DNA from: Mytilus edulis
Lineage: Eukaryota; Mollusca; Bivalvia; Mytilida; Mytilidae
Length of the DNA: 64,000 nt
Direction of reading: 5' to 3'
NCBI RefSeq assembly: GCF_963676685.1
Contig: NC_092345.1
Span: 73,211,960 to 73,275,959, forward strand
Shown here piece by piece: positions 48,235 through 59,900 of this stretch. Positions within the stretch are counted from its first letter, which is position 1, and every line of letters begins with the position of its first letter. The translations under genes were made by a program, and so were the position numbers. Below the pieces are notes generated by a model. It saw only the letters and a program-made list of their open reading frames with translations, was not told the DNA's origin and did not search any database.

Positions 48235-48640
48235 TTAACGGGGGTCTCATTTGGGGGTTCCGATCCCGGATCCCGTTTACTGTTTTGTCAGATTCCCATA
48301 TCCCGCTTACACTATGTACGTAAGCAATTCTCGTTTTTTAGTCATTTCCCGGGTCCCGCTAGACCTATTTTCCCGTTTTCACGACACAATAATTTGACTT
48401 TCACGTGTCACGCTTACAAAAAATCGGCATTCCCGCGTCACGCTAAGATCCCAATGACACCCACTTTAACTTTTTGTTATATTGGCAGAATTTATAGCTT
48501 TCTAGCTTGCTGTTCAGGGTGAGCCATGGCTCGGTGTTGAAGACCGTACTTTGACCTAAAATAGTTTACTTTTATAAATTGTGACTTGGATGGAGAGTTG
48601 TCTCATTGGACACTGGTACCACATCTTCTTTTATCTATAT
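48235..48640 (+). repeat. Dispersed bivalve repeats (TCCCGCTT family plus ATGAGACAACTCTCC family)
   Basis: GATCCCGGATCCCGTTTACT, TATCCCGCTTAC and GGCATTCCCGCGTCACGCTA are followed by TTTATAGCTTTCTAGCTTGC and TGGATGGAGAGTTGTCTCAT. The 163-codon ORF from 48031 covers this repeat and is not a gene. Confidence 0.7.
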
Positions 48641-49421
48641 ACATTATTTAGATTTTTAATTTTGTGACTTTTTTTCTGGTTACCATGTAATTTATTTTAA
48701 AATTTTATAGTCGACACCCAGCGAATAATCTTCAATAATTGGCGGATCGGTAGAAACTGAAAGAAGAAGAAATATACATCACCTAAAAATTTCCGTTCCC
48801 AATTGGGATTAGTATAGTCGAATTTCAAATGGTATTAAACACATTTTTCTAAATATATGTAAAATAAGATAAAAGTCTAATTATCAAATATTTTAATATA
48901 ACCGTACGTCAACAAACGAAATACAAACTAAAATCTATAAAAAAATGACTGTTCAAGTATTTAAACTTACAAAAGTCGAAACTATAAGCATTTTAGTTTG
49001 TACATTGATAATATGTAAAAGCTTTAATACTGTACGTAATGGTTTGTTTTTAATGAACAAGAGAACAAAACTCAAACTTATGTACATGGTTTCTGTATTA
49101 CAACATGTAAGATTGCACTATGGGAATTTTATTCCAGTAGCAGAAAACATATATATAATTGTTGTTGGAAAACTTTCAACAATAACGATATTCACTACTG
49201 ACTACTAAAGAGAAAAATATATAGACATTAATTTTTAGAAATTCACACACATAGGGTCTTGAGCAAAAAGAAAAGAAAAAAAAAAACGGCAAATATATTG
49301 AGTCTGTGAAGTAACAACAAATGTAGAAATAAAATCTGATATAAACAATACTGTCAGAAATATTTTGACATGAGTAATAATGAACACATATAGAATGACG
49401 AATAAAGCTATCAACTACTTC

Positions 49422-49470
49422 CTAGAACAATGTAAATTCTCTGTTGGTTAGGCTCATCTCGTTTACGAAT
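49422..49470 (-). CDS. SPMIP11: SPMIP11 exon 3 and stop
   Basis: 49 nt, acceptor TTTTTTCAG. With two bases from exon 2 it reads RFVNEMSLTNREFTLF and TAG (49424-49422), aligning with the TEX49 C-terminus. It is far too short to be seen as an ORF. Confidence 0.86.
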
Positions 49471-52400
49471 CTGAAAAAATAATAAAGATAACTTCAATAA
49501 ACAGTATTTTTATTTCAGTGTTTTTGTCATGCGGTTGGTGTGTTGTGTTTTTTTAACACAATTTCTTTCAATCACGTGTAACTCCGATGAATATAGACAT
49601 GTATGGGCTTTGTTCATTGTTGAAGGCCGTACGATGACCTATAGTTGTTATTTTCTGTGTCATTTGGTCACTCGAGAGTTGTCTCATTGGCAATCATACC
49701 TCATCTTCTTTCTTATAGATAAGACCTACACTACAGAATGCGAGTAAAATTGCATAAAAAGTGTGCACAATCCTTAAAATAAATGTAACCTTTATTGACA
49801 TAGTTCGACTTGATTTAAATGCATAATCACATTTTCAGATCTTTACTTACTGGTCGGTTGGTGAGTAGTTTCCGTTTACTTGTATTATATATAGTTGCTA
49901 GTAGGTATTTGCTTGAAAAAAAAAATACACCCTCATTTGTTTTTTAAAATTTCGATTCTCTTTGAAAAATAAAATGGTCTTAATCTGGACATTACAATAC
50001 TGTTATGTTTTAAAGAGGTAGGACCTACATTTTCGATTAGTATATATATGTTAAGACTGCATCAGCTATTAAACAATGATATAAACAAAGGCATACGTAA
50101 TAAGCAATATTCAATAGTTTTCTCAATACTTCAAGCATTAAACTAGTACACAACGCCGTAAAATTGTTAAATATTGAAAGCTGATAAGGACAAAAAATAG
50201 GGGCGAAAGATACCAGAAGGAAAGTCAAACTCATATAGATCGAAAATAAACTGACAATGCCATTGATAAAACAGCCAACTTATGCCACGAATCATTTCTT
50301 CTTTTTTTTACATTCATCTCTTGACCACGAATAACATAAGCTGTTCGCTAGTTCAAACATCAGGAGTCGGTTTCACAAAAAAACTTAAGACTAAGATTGA
50401 ATCGTGAGTACACTGAATTGTTCAGGACATACGACCAATCTTAGTCATAAGTTTTGTTTTTAGTGAACCAACTCCTAATTATCATCTTTAAAGAAACTCT
50501 ACGAGTACAACACACAAGATTTAAAAAAAGTTGTCGTATCATATATCCTTCATCATTAGTACTTTCTTAGTAACAACTTCAACTAATGCTTTCATTTTCT
50601 TCGGAATGAAGCTTTTAGACACTCAAATTAATTTCCAAAATTAAAATCTATTGAAATCATATTACATAGACTTTATAGTGTCCGCAATTGAGTACATTCA
50701 CACCGAAAGTGACTATGACTACTACATGAAGCGTTGTGTAACATTAGAATAATAAAATTATGGAATATAGTAGTGAAGTATTATTGTTGTTTCGACAATT
50801 TTTGCGTGCATTAACTATGGCGAATGTTGAACATTTGATGAGCATGTGAGATTGATTATTTCGATGTGAGGCAATGGTACATACAATAGAAAAATAGATG
50901 CTATCAACACTAAGAATGCCAGTTTGTATGTCTACGAAATCTATCCCTGCACAATGTCCGCAATAATAAAATTTTCGAAAAAAAAGTATGAATTTATATG
51001 CAGTATTATGATGATTACTACTTTATTGTATCATATATCTTACCGTGTCATCTCACTGTTAACGTGAACTTGACGCTTGACATAAGTCCATGGTTCGTTT
51101 TGTTTAAGAGGTTCTCGAGTTCGCCACCATCCATATTGTTGTGAAGTGCCTAGAGGTATTCTGTATATGTCATATGGCTCTGTTATAAAATAAAACTTTG
51201 TTAAAAATGACTAAACTACTGAAACACTTTAACCTAAAAAAAAAAAAGTAAAATCACAAAAACACTGAACTCTGAGGAAACAAAACGGAAAGTCCGTAGT
51301 CAAATGGCAAAATCAAATGTTTTAACACATCAAACGAACGGTCAAAAACAGTTAATGTCATATACCTGACTTGTTACAGGCATTTTTAAATGTAGAAAAT
51401 GGTGGATTGAGCCTGAGCTGACCGATAATGGTCACTAAGTCCACATATATATATATCGGATTTTGTCTAATGCTTTAGTCCGTTTCTGTGTATGTTACAT
51501 TTTAATGTTGTGTCGTTGTTCTCCTCTTATGTTTCCCTCAGTTTTAGTTTGTTACCCCAATTTTGTTTTTTGTCCATAGATTTACGAGTTTTTGACCAGC
51601 GGTATACTACAGTACTGTTGCCTTTATTTACATACGGAGAAATAAAAAAAAAAAATCCCCAAATTTCGCAGACGCACTGGATACATTATTTTTTTTGGTA
51701 ATAAACAAGCTTCTCAGTCTGTACAAATTTCATAGATCTGAATTGGAGATTTATGTTCAATAGAACTTCAACCACATACTGGCTGCACCTAACTGTAAAC
51801 GCCTCCGTCGACGGAATCTAGGGCCACTAAGTATCGCGTTTGCGACAGAAATGTTGCAGGATCGACAGCTGATAGACAATGATAGCTGGTAAAACATGCA
51901 TAGAACGATGTTCATTCATTTTGAAGGCTATCAAATTCTTCATTTAGAATTTTATAATAGTGTTAGGGTACAAGTAAAATCGGCACTTATATGATACGTC
52001 ATAGCGGGACCAATTAAATTGATTAAAGAAGCCATCAAATTAGCTGTTGTTTTACCCACAGATAAGGGTAAAGTTTAATTATAGTAATCAAATAGTTTTT
52101 TTCTGCATCCTGTTTACTTGCACAGTAAACGACTGACACCATGTTTACTAGCTATGTGACTGTGCAGTTGTAAAGATGTAACATGTTTACTAGCAATGTG
52201 AAGTTTTAAAGCAATAGAAGTTCCTTCAGTGCGTTGGAACTTCTGTTAGATATGCTTGGCAAATGTACGTTGACACATCGACAGATATAAAAAAATAAAT
52301 ACAAAAAAACCTGTAGTCTTCAATATTTGACTTGAAAACACAATTATATTAATTATATATAATCATGGCATTGCATGGGGGCCGAATTAATCAGGTCTAA

Positions 52401-53440
52401 AATTGACTAGGTGCCGAATTGACTATACCGGGTACCGACTAAGTGACCAGATGCCGAATTGACTAGAATCGAAATAAATCAAATCGACACCTCGTCAATT
52501 CGGCATCTGCATATGCCCGTCAAATTGGCACAGTTGGGGAGAATCACCTTTCGTCGAAGTCACCCGAATTCTTTCTGAGTCTAGATAAATTAAAAAAAAA
52601 CAACACTTTTTTTTTAACATTTATTACATACATGTATGCTTCTTTCATTCAAGCTGGATTTTCGAGACTCAGAAAGATCATTATTCATATTCACATGGGC
52701 GGATCCAGCCATTTTAAAAAGGAGGGGTCCCCAACCCAGAGTAAAAGGGGGGGGGGGGGTCCAACTATATGCTCCCATTCAAATGCATTGATCGGCCAAA
52801 AAAGGGGGGATCCAACCCCCGGAACCCCCTGGATCCGCCAATGAGTTATAGCACATGAAAATATAGAAACCCGTTTATTTATTATTGCCTATAGAAACGT
52901 ATGGCTGAAAAATGTATAAAATCAGCGAAAATGGAGTAAACATGCAATTAAATTGTATACCATATATATATAAATAATGCGAATCTTCTGTTTTGAATGG
53001 ACACTGCTGTATATATATGACACACACACAAAAATCGCAAATAGCAAAATCAATAAAAGGCAAATGGAATTTAGTAAAATATATGCATTATAGGGACAGA
53101 AGAATTCGTTCAATAGAGTGATAGACTATATATAGTGCATGTACGGTACAGATTTTAAATTTACTTATTGAGGTCTAAATATCAAAATACCTTGTGGGTT
53201 TCTGATATGTTTCGTTCTCATGCGGGTATGTTCTACGTGTGAGCCTTGTGGTCCTGGACCATATCCGGATACTTGGTTTATTGGAACAATGGATCTTTTT
53301 GCAGGGTTTTTGTCCTGTAACGGCGGCAATGCAATAAATCCCAGTTGTGTCTTTGACCTTAGGGGATCAGCCTTAGAGCGAGCTGAGCCTTCTCGTATCG
53401 TATTTTGGTACCCTAGCTGAGAGAGTCCGAAAAAAGACAT
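49422..53440 (-). CDS. SPMIP11: Sperm microtubule inner protein 11 (TEX49) orthologue, three exons
   Basis: Exons 53191-53440, 51044-51179 and 49422-49470 join in phases 1 and 2 to encode 144 residues. The N-terminus MSFFGLSQLGYQNTI resembles mammalian TEX49/SPMIP11 (MAFFNLYLLGYQNSF as I recall it). The middle exon holds IYRIPLGTSQQYGWWRTREP and PWTYVKRQ, matching the family's FRIPL, WW and PWI blocks. The end, SEMTRFVNEMSLTNREFTLF, matches the family end (SAMTRFMDHSIL, DRTFSLY). The length agrees with the mammalian protein. The family lines the inside of sperm axonemal doublet microtubules. The gene is divergent from CCT5, with 439 bp between start codons. Confidence 0.88.
49590..49715 (-). 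repeat. Dispersed bivalve repeat, just upstream of SPMIP11 exon 3
   Basis: Reverse copy: GGGCTTTGTTCATTGTTGAA, GGCCGTACGATGACCTATAG, TTGTCTCATTGGCAATCATA. Confidence 0.75.
50201..50270 (+). repeat. Dispersed bivalve repeat fragment in SPMIP11 intron 2
   Basis: GGGCGAAAGATACCAGAAGG and AAAATAAACTGACAATGCCA; same family as 21221. Confidence 0.65.
51044..51179 (-). CDS. SPMIP11: SPMIP11 exon 2
   Basis: 136 nt, acceptor ATAACAG and donor ACG|GTAAGA, phase 1 in and phase 2 out. It encodes EPYDIYRIPLGTSQQYGWWR, the best conserved part of the family. Confidence 0.87.
51255..51640 (+). repeat. Two adjoining dispersed bivalve repeats in SPMIP11 intron 1
   Basis: GAAAGTCCGTAGTCAAATGG and TAGAAAATGGTGGATTGAGC, then ATGTTGTGTCGTTGTTCTCC, TTTCCCTCAGTTTTAGTTTG and GCGGTATACTACAGTACTGT. 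Both blocks are familiar as common mussel repeats. Confidence 0.65.
52380..52515. repeat. Short inverted repeat of TGCCGAATTGAC motifs
   Basis: GTGCCGAATTGACTA and ATGCCGAATTGACTAGA face GTCAATTCGGCATCTGC; a hairpin-forming MITE-like piece. Confidence 0.55.
52692..52842. mobile_element. hAT-type MITE with GGCGGATCC ends
   Basis: Left TGGGCGGATCCAGCC and right CCTGGATCCGCCA, with internal G runs facing C runs. Same family as 40376-40529; target duplication unclear. Confidence 0.6.
53191..53440 (-). CDS. SPMIP11: SPMIP11 exon 1
   Basis: 250 nt encoding 83 residues plus one base; donor CAAG|GTATTT. The start at 53440 is the only Met giving the conserved MSFFGL N-terminus. The sequence is basic and Pro/Gly-rich, as expected of a protein packed against tubulin. 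Confidence 0.88.
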
Positions 53441-53879
53441 TTTGTAAACTATAAGACGAGAGCCCGTCTAGCTGTCAGAAGCAGTCAGAAGTTGCTATGC
53501 AGTTTGTTTACATTGACATTTTCGGTTAAATATCCAGATTATAAAATTTATATTTTATCAAAACGAAACTAGAGAAAAGTCGTTTAATTTGAGGGAAAAG
53601 AAAAATATCAATTGTAGATAGCACTATTATTTCTATTTTATTTTTTATAACAACGCAGAATACCTATTTTATACACTATTGTACTTGATTGCTCGATTTT
53701 TCGTATTATTATATGATTGGAATTCAAGATATTTTCCGAAAACATAGTTTGAAAATTCTATAAATCATTTACCGGAAGTTTGAAACACACATGGTTTCCG
53801 GTTGAAGAAAAACAATCTAGAAAATTCTGAAAACATAGCCATTTCAATCTACTTCCATCACAAGGATAAATAGAAAAAA
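53441..53879. promoter_or_regulatory. Shared divergent promoter region of SPMIP11 and CCT5
   Basis: 439 bp separate the two start codons. Two ETS/GABP-type sites face each other close to CCT5: ACCGGAAGT at 53771-53779 and TTTCCGGTT at 53795-53803, as in many housekeeping promoters. A possible X-box half-site, GTTGCTATGC at 53491-53500, lies 51 bp from the SPMIP11 ATG; RFX factors drive many ciliary genes. Activity is inferred. Confidence 0.5.
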
Positions 53880-53984
53880 ATGTCTGCACAAGGTTCTGTT
53901 GCATTTGATGAATATGGTCGCCCTTTCATCATCATACGAGACCAAGGCAGTAAGAAAAGATTGACGGGTTCCGAGGCCCACAAG
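53880..53984 (+). CDS. CCT5: CCT5 exon 1
   Basis: 35 codons from ATG at 53880 to donor AAG|GTAAAC, phase 0. It reads [20 protein letters not shown] and ends GSEAHK, matching CCT5 N-termini. The coding start is separated from the rest by a 2.8-kb intron. Confidence 0.95.
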
Positions 53985-56900
53985 GTAAACAAATGAAAAA
54001 TAAGACTGTGCCCCAACTTGCATACACATTTGACAATTAATGGCCTCACAATTTTCTACAGAAATGTAGATCATAAAAGTTTGGATATAATATGTATCAC
54101 TTATGAGTGTGTCATACATCGCACTGTCACTAGAGTTGTCTGATTGTCGTTGAATATACAATTTAGTTAATTGGCAATATTCAAAAATTATTCTTATAGA
54201 CTTTAATGATAGGTAAACGGACAGAAAGTCACAGGACAAAAAGTCACAGGACATAAAGTCACAAATTTGATAGGACAAAAAGTCACAGGACAAAAAGTCA
54301 CAAATAATTTATTGACCATTATTTTAATATATAAGAATAAATTTTGAAATATTTACGTTTAAATACATATATTCATATTAAAGTTTAGGAAATGTGTCAG
54401 TATACTTGAAAAATGAAGATTTATTTAATTTTAATCATGCATAAGATGTTTTTCTTGGCACCATGAAGCCATTTAAGTGCCAAGTCATTTTGACATTTTG
54501 TTTTTTTAACAATTATTTGATAATCTTTGATATTTTTTTGATATATTTTGTTTTAAAAGTTGGTTTATATACAATAGTTTAAGAACAATACAAAAATATT
54601 TTTGTAGAAATAAGCGTTTTTTATTCAAAGAAAATAATCAGAAAAAATGAATTGTGACTTTTTGTCCTGTGACTTTTTGTCCGTGACTTTTTGTCTGTGA
54701 CTTTTTGTCCTGTGACTTTCTGTCCTACATTCTAATGATATACCTAAGCCAAGGTTGGAACAAAAATCCATTTAAGAGAAAGTAAATATTAAATCCAAAC
54801 CTGTACACAAGAGCCCATCAAACAGAAACTTGTGGGGTACTAGTCCAAATAATTATGACGTCTTGAAAGGCTATTATGATTTTTTTCCTTAAAGCCTTAT
54901 TTAGACGTATAACGCCAAACTCATATTTTCAGTTTACTACTTTATTAAAATGTTCAGCTGATTTCTCCTCAAAATGCTTCATTTTAGGAGTATAAAATAT
55001 ATTTTTGAACAAAACTCTGTACATTTTGACGGACCTGAATTTCCGGATAATGTAAAACAAAGGTTCCGGATATTCGGCTCTGTCAATTTTTACAGAGTTT
55101 GGTGTAAAAATTATTATATAATCTCCTATAAAGAAATCAGATAAACGTTTTAATAAATACAGTCAACATGTTCCCGCTTCGGATGGAATTGTTACTTATA
55201 TTATTATTTCTGTAGGGATTAATTGGAAATATTTTGCACAAACAAACACACAATAGGTAAGAATTTTTATATATGCAATATTTTTTAGCTTTCAATGAAA
55301 ATTTGATGGCTTAATTGGGTACCAAAATTAAATTGAGAGCAAAATATGCTCTCAAAGTCCAACCGAAAATGGCGGCTTCAGCATTATGACGTCGAAGTAA
55401 GGCATCGAGGAAAAAAAAATATAATAGCCTTTCAAGACGTCATAATTATTTGGACTAGTGGGGTACAATGAATGAAGACCTTTGACATATGTCCAACACA
55501 AATAGTCAATACACCTTCTTCTATGTGTTTATCTGAAGTCGAAAATTCCATAACTCAAAACACAGTGCGTTTGTCAACCAGTACACGCCAAGTTAGAAAT
55601 AATCAAAAACCATTTCAGGTACAAAAACAAATAAGATTATGTGGTGTTCGCTTTTATGTTGTACAGGGTTAAAATCAGGTATCAATAGTATGGTCAGAAA
55701 CTCTTACACACAGACCCACAAGGCGTTAGTTGCGGGGATGGCACCAGGTAGTTTATTCCAGTCGACAATTGTTCTTGGGATGAAGCTGTATTTATAGGCA
55801 TACGATGAAGTGAGGTCTCGGGAAAACCTGTCTGTGATATTGTCCATGTTGTCTGGTTATAACGATTGGTCTCTTGATGCACTCTGGAATGATGACTGTT
55901 TTTTCTCCATGTAAGATCTTATACAGGAGTATAAGCCTTGTTCCTTTTCTGCCTCTTGCTAGGGTTTACCAGCCAAGTGTCTGTAGGATTTTGGTAACAA
56001 TTCCTGGTTCCTGAGAATAGGTTGTTTATCTCTTCTATGTACCACCTCAGGTTAGTTAATCATTTGTTAATGTGACACATTTTGTATGGGTTCTGGTAAA
56101 GTCTGTTTCTTAAAAACTATGAGCAAAAGGTCAGCTATATTTGGTGAAGGGAATGATTGTAAGCTTAAGGTGTACTTATAGATAATCATTGAGCATCTCA
56201 ACTAGATTGATTTTCTTGCTTGAGACAGTAGAGAAAGTGCGAAAAGCAATCCAGTTGAGATATTATTAATTTGATTATCGCTATTTTACCTATGACAATG
56301 TTGTTAATTTCATTGACAACTGGCACTACGCCCTAATTAGTTTCTAGCAATAATTCTTTTTCATATCACTCAACTCTGCTGAGAAAGGAAATTATCAGTC
56401 AGCAAGATCAAATGAAAATTTCATAAAATAGAGTTTAGTTTATCTGACCTTGACCTCATTTTCTTGGATGATGTTCAGTTATAAATGTGATAGTTGTGGT
56501 AAAGCTTTATATTTAGGACTATCAACATTAAATCAATGGTTAGTAAAGAAAGAGAGACATTTCAGTGTGTGCATTCTTGTTTTATATTCTAATTGTTATA
56601 TAATTTTCATATTTTAAAGCATATCTCAGTTGATAGTGAATTTTATAACTTTGAGTGAATGATTGCTTTACAATAATTTACATTGTCATAAAAAAAGATC
56701 ATGCACTCCATATTATTGCGTCTTGAAACACTAATAAAGCACTGCATTTTGTAATTGAGAAATTGTAATTCATAACATTTCATAATCAAAGTATAATGTT
56801 TTTTTTCCAGAGTCACATAATGGCAGCCAAAACTGTTGCTAATGTTATAAAATCCTCACTTGGACCAAAGGGGTTAGATAAAATGATGGTGAACCCTGAT

Positions 56901-59900
56901 GGTGACATAACAATTACAAATGATGGAGCTACCATTTTGAAACAGATGGATGTTGAACATCAGATAGCTAAGTTAATGGTACAACTATCACAGTCACAAG
57001 ATGATGAAATAGGAGACGGAACCACAGGAGTTGTTGGTAAGTTGTCTATTATATATATACGGTGTATCTGGCCAAACTTGTTTTTAGTTTGTCTTTTTAT
57101 GACTAGATATTGAATTTATTTTCAAGTATTAAAATACATGTATGAAAAAAAATCTGTTTTGGCTATGTTTTTGTATTTGTCTTTTATCTCAAATGAAAGA
57201 TATACATTCATGATCATATGACTATCAAGACAAGATCTACATACCAGCCATCATAGCTTAAATCTTAAGCAGAGTGTTAATGGAGTTATTGCCCTTCAAA
57301 AGATTAGATTCAAATGTCTACAAACTTTTATGTAAATCGAAGTTATCAGCAGGATAAGATCAACAATTATGTCAATGTGAAATTGGATGTGAACTCTTAA
57401 CAGAGTCGTTGCCCTTTAATATTTTTTTCCAAAATGCGGCTATTGTCAAATATGCAGGCTCTTGGGACTTTGGAGCCTCTAGTTTCTTTGTATCATAGAT
57501 AAATGACACGTCACTACTACACAAGCTTATTCCTACTGCCATTCAGATAAACCTTTAATTGTTAAGTAACCAAAAAATAAACTGCTTATCAATAAATGTA
57601 CTGGACTTGCATATATATAGTGATCTAGTTATAAATGACTTGTATGCCTTATACATAACAATTTATCTTTCATTCAAAATTCTTAATTGTGTTGAAATGA
57701 AATTTGCTAAACAAACTTTATATTTTACAGTACTGGCTGGAGCTTTGTTAGAACATGCAGAAAAGTTATTAGACCGTGGAATACATCCAATCAGAATTTC
57801 TGACGGATATGAAATGGCAGCAAAAGTAGCTTGTGCTCATCTTGACACCATTGGTGAAACATTTCAGTTAGACCTGAAGAACAAAGAACCATTAATTCAA
57901 TTGGCCATGACAACACTTGGCTCAAAAATGTAAGCTCAGACATTGTAAATATTTAACCAACATCTTTTACAAAAATGTTTTACTGTTTCAATATTTCTCT
58001 CATGATGTCATGTATAGATAACATATTATGTATAACTTATTTAAGAATCATGAGAGAAAACAGATGCCCATAATAGCTGGCAACACTTGAATGTTACACA
58101 GTTGCAGTGTATTATTATTTTTTTGGAAAGATAAGAACTTGTTCTAAATCTTTACTCAGGCACTGGCCTCTCTAACAACATGACAGGTTAGCTTCTATTA
58201 CTAAATGTATTCACACTAAAATATAGTTCCCTATAGTTCTCATGTATGTGCACATAATACACATATAAACTGAAAAATGGGTATATTTTTGGAGCAATTC
58301 ATTTAAGAATCTTATGTCGTTAAGGTGTGTTGATGTGCAGGCTTTTTTAAAACATTTTGATTTGGTAATTGAGTATTGATACATACAAAACTAGTATGAT
58401 TGACAACTGTCATTATCAACAAACAATCAGAGACAAGATAGACCTTTAATTACAATGCCCTACCTCCTAAACTGTCAATCAAAATGACCACATTACCTTT
58501 CAACCTCTGTGTTACATAATTATACTCTAATATACAACTCTATACAAATATTTGACCTCATAATTGAATACAGAAATGATAATTAATTTGAGCTCATTCA
58601 ATCCTCATACTGGGAAAAACACTTTTCCTTCTAAAGACCTGCTGTTAATGCAATTTTCAGCAATAGTTCTTTATTAATGTTCATTTCCCCCCCACCATAC
58701 CTTAGTATGAAATTATTCGAACTACTCTTCCAATCTTTCCATGAGTGATTTCCATCACTTTGATTCTTCTTAATGCTCTATCTTTTTACCTATATTGATA
58801 TAAGATGTGGTATAAGTGCCAATGAGACAACTCTCCATCCAAATCACTATTTGTGAAAGTAAATCTTTGCACTCAACTGAAAAGCACCTTCAGATTTATC
58901 CCAACTGTATATGAACGTAGATATATATATAGTCATGATTGTCAAAGTATGACTGTAATGACTGATTTTCCAACCCTCATTTTGGGGCCGAATTTCAGCC
59001 CCTTTCCCAAAGAGAAATATGCTCTTTTTTTCCCAATTTTCAGCTCTAAAATTCCCAATCGTATATGGACATCGTCGCGAGATATTGTTATTGTCGTATC
59101 TCCGCATCATGTATTATTTTGTTGACAAATCTCTGAGCGTTCGGGGTATTTCGGGAGTTATCATTATCGTTCACTTAAGACGATGATTGGTTTGCAATCT
59201 TTTTTGGATTGCATTGCAATCTACGATATTCTGGTCACGTTTGCGCTTGAAACATCCAAATGAATAATTCAATGACAAAGCAAAAAAATGAGATATAATG
59301 TAAACAAAATGAACGTAGATCATGTCTCGTAATTCCAAATATTACACAAAGAAGCTAAAGGCGGCGGACGGTAGTAAATGCCGGAAGCTGGAAGCTTTTG
59401 GATTCAAAAAGTCGTTTCTACTTCCTTCTGATGAAACAAGTGAAAGAAGGAAAAGACCGACTCTCAGATACAGAACTGGAACAACTAGTTGACATGTTTT
59501 AAAAATAAACACGAAGGAAAACTTGGAATTTTGTAAAGACCAATCATATTTTTCCCAAACCATAATTTTTTCCCCAATTGCATGGGCCCCAGGACCCTTC
59601 CCCTAAACACCAGGAAAATCACTGAATGATACTAGTAGGACTGTGAAATGACTGAATATTGTTTAATTTTTCAGAGTGAACAGATGCCATAGACAGATGG
59701 CAGAGATTGCTGTTGATGCTATTTTGTCAGTGGCTGATCTGCAAAGGAAAGATGTTGATTTTGAGTTGATAAAAGTGGAAGGCAAAGTTGGTGGTAAAAT
59801 GGAAGATACCATGTTGGTCAAAGGTGTGATTGTTGACAAAGACTTCAGCCATCCACAAATGCCCAAGGTAAAGTTCTGACAGAGATAAGTTGTCAACAAA

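Larger units (their letters stand above)
57037..59674. other. CCT5 introns 2 and 3, non-coding apart from exon 3
   Basis: 58803-58845 is a dispersed repeat fragment (ATGTGGTATAAGTGCCAATG). 58960-59630 has the look of a separate insertion and is listed on its own. No other gene was recognised. Confidence 0.5.

Noticed and set aside
48031..48522. 163-codon plus-strand ORF, the longest in its neighbourhood
   Set aside because: Most of it covers a dispersed TCCCGCTT-type repeat; composition and repeated CCCG phrases show it is a by-product, and no protein family is recognisable.
53844..54293. 149-codon minus-strand ORF beginning with repeated CDFLS
   Set aside because: It is antisense to CCT5 exon 1 and reads through the tandem GGACAAAAAGTCAC arm of a foldback element.
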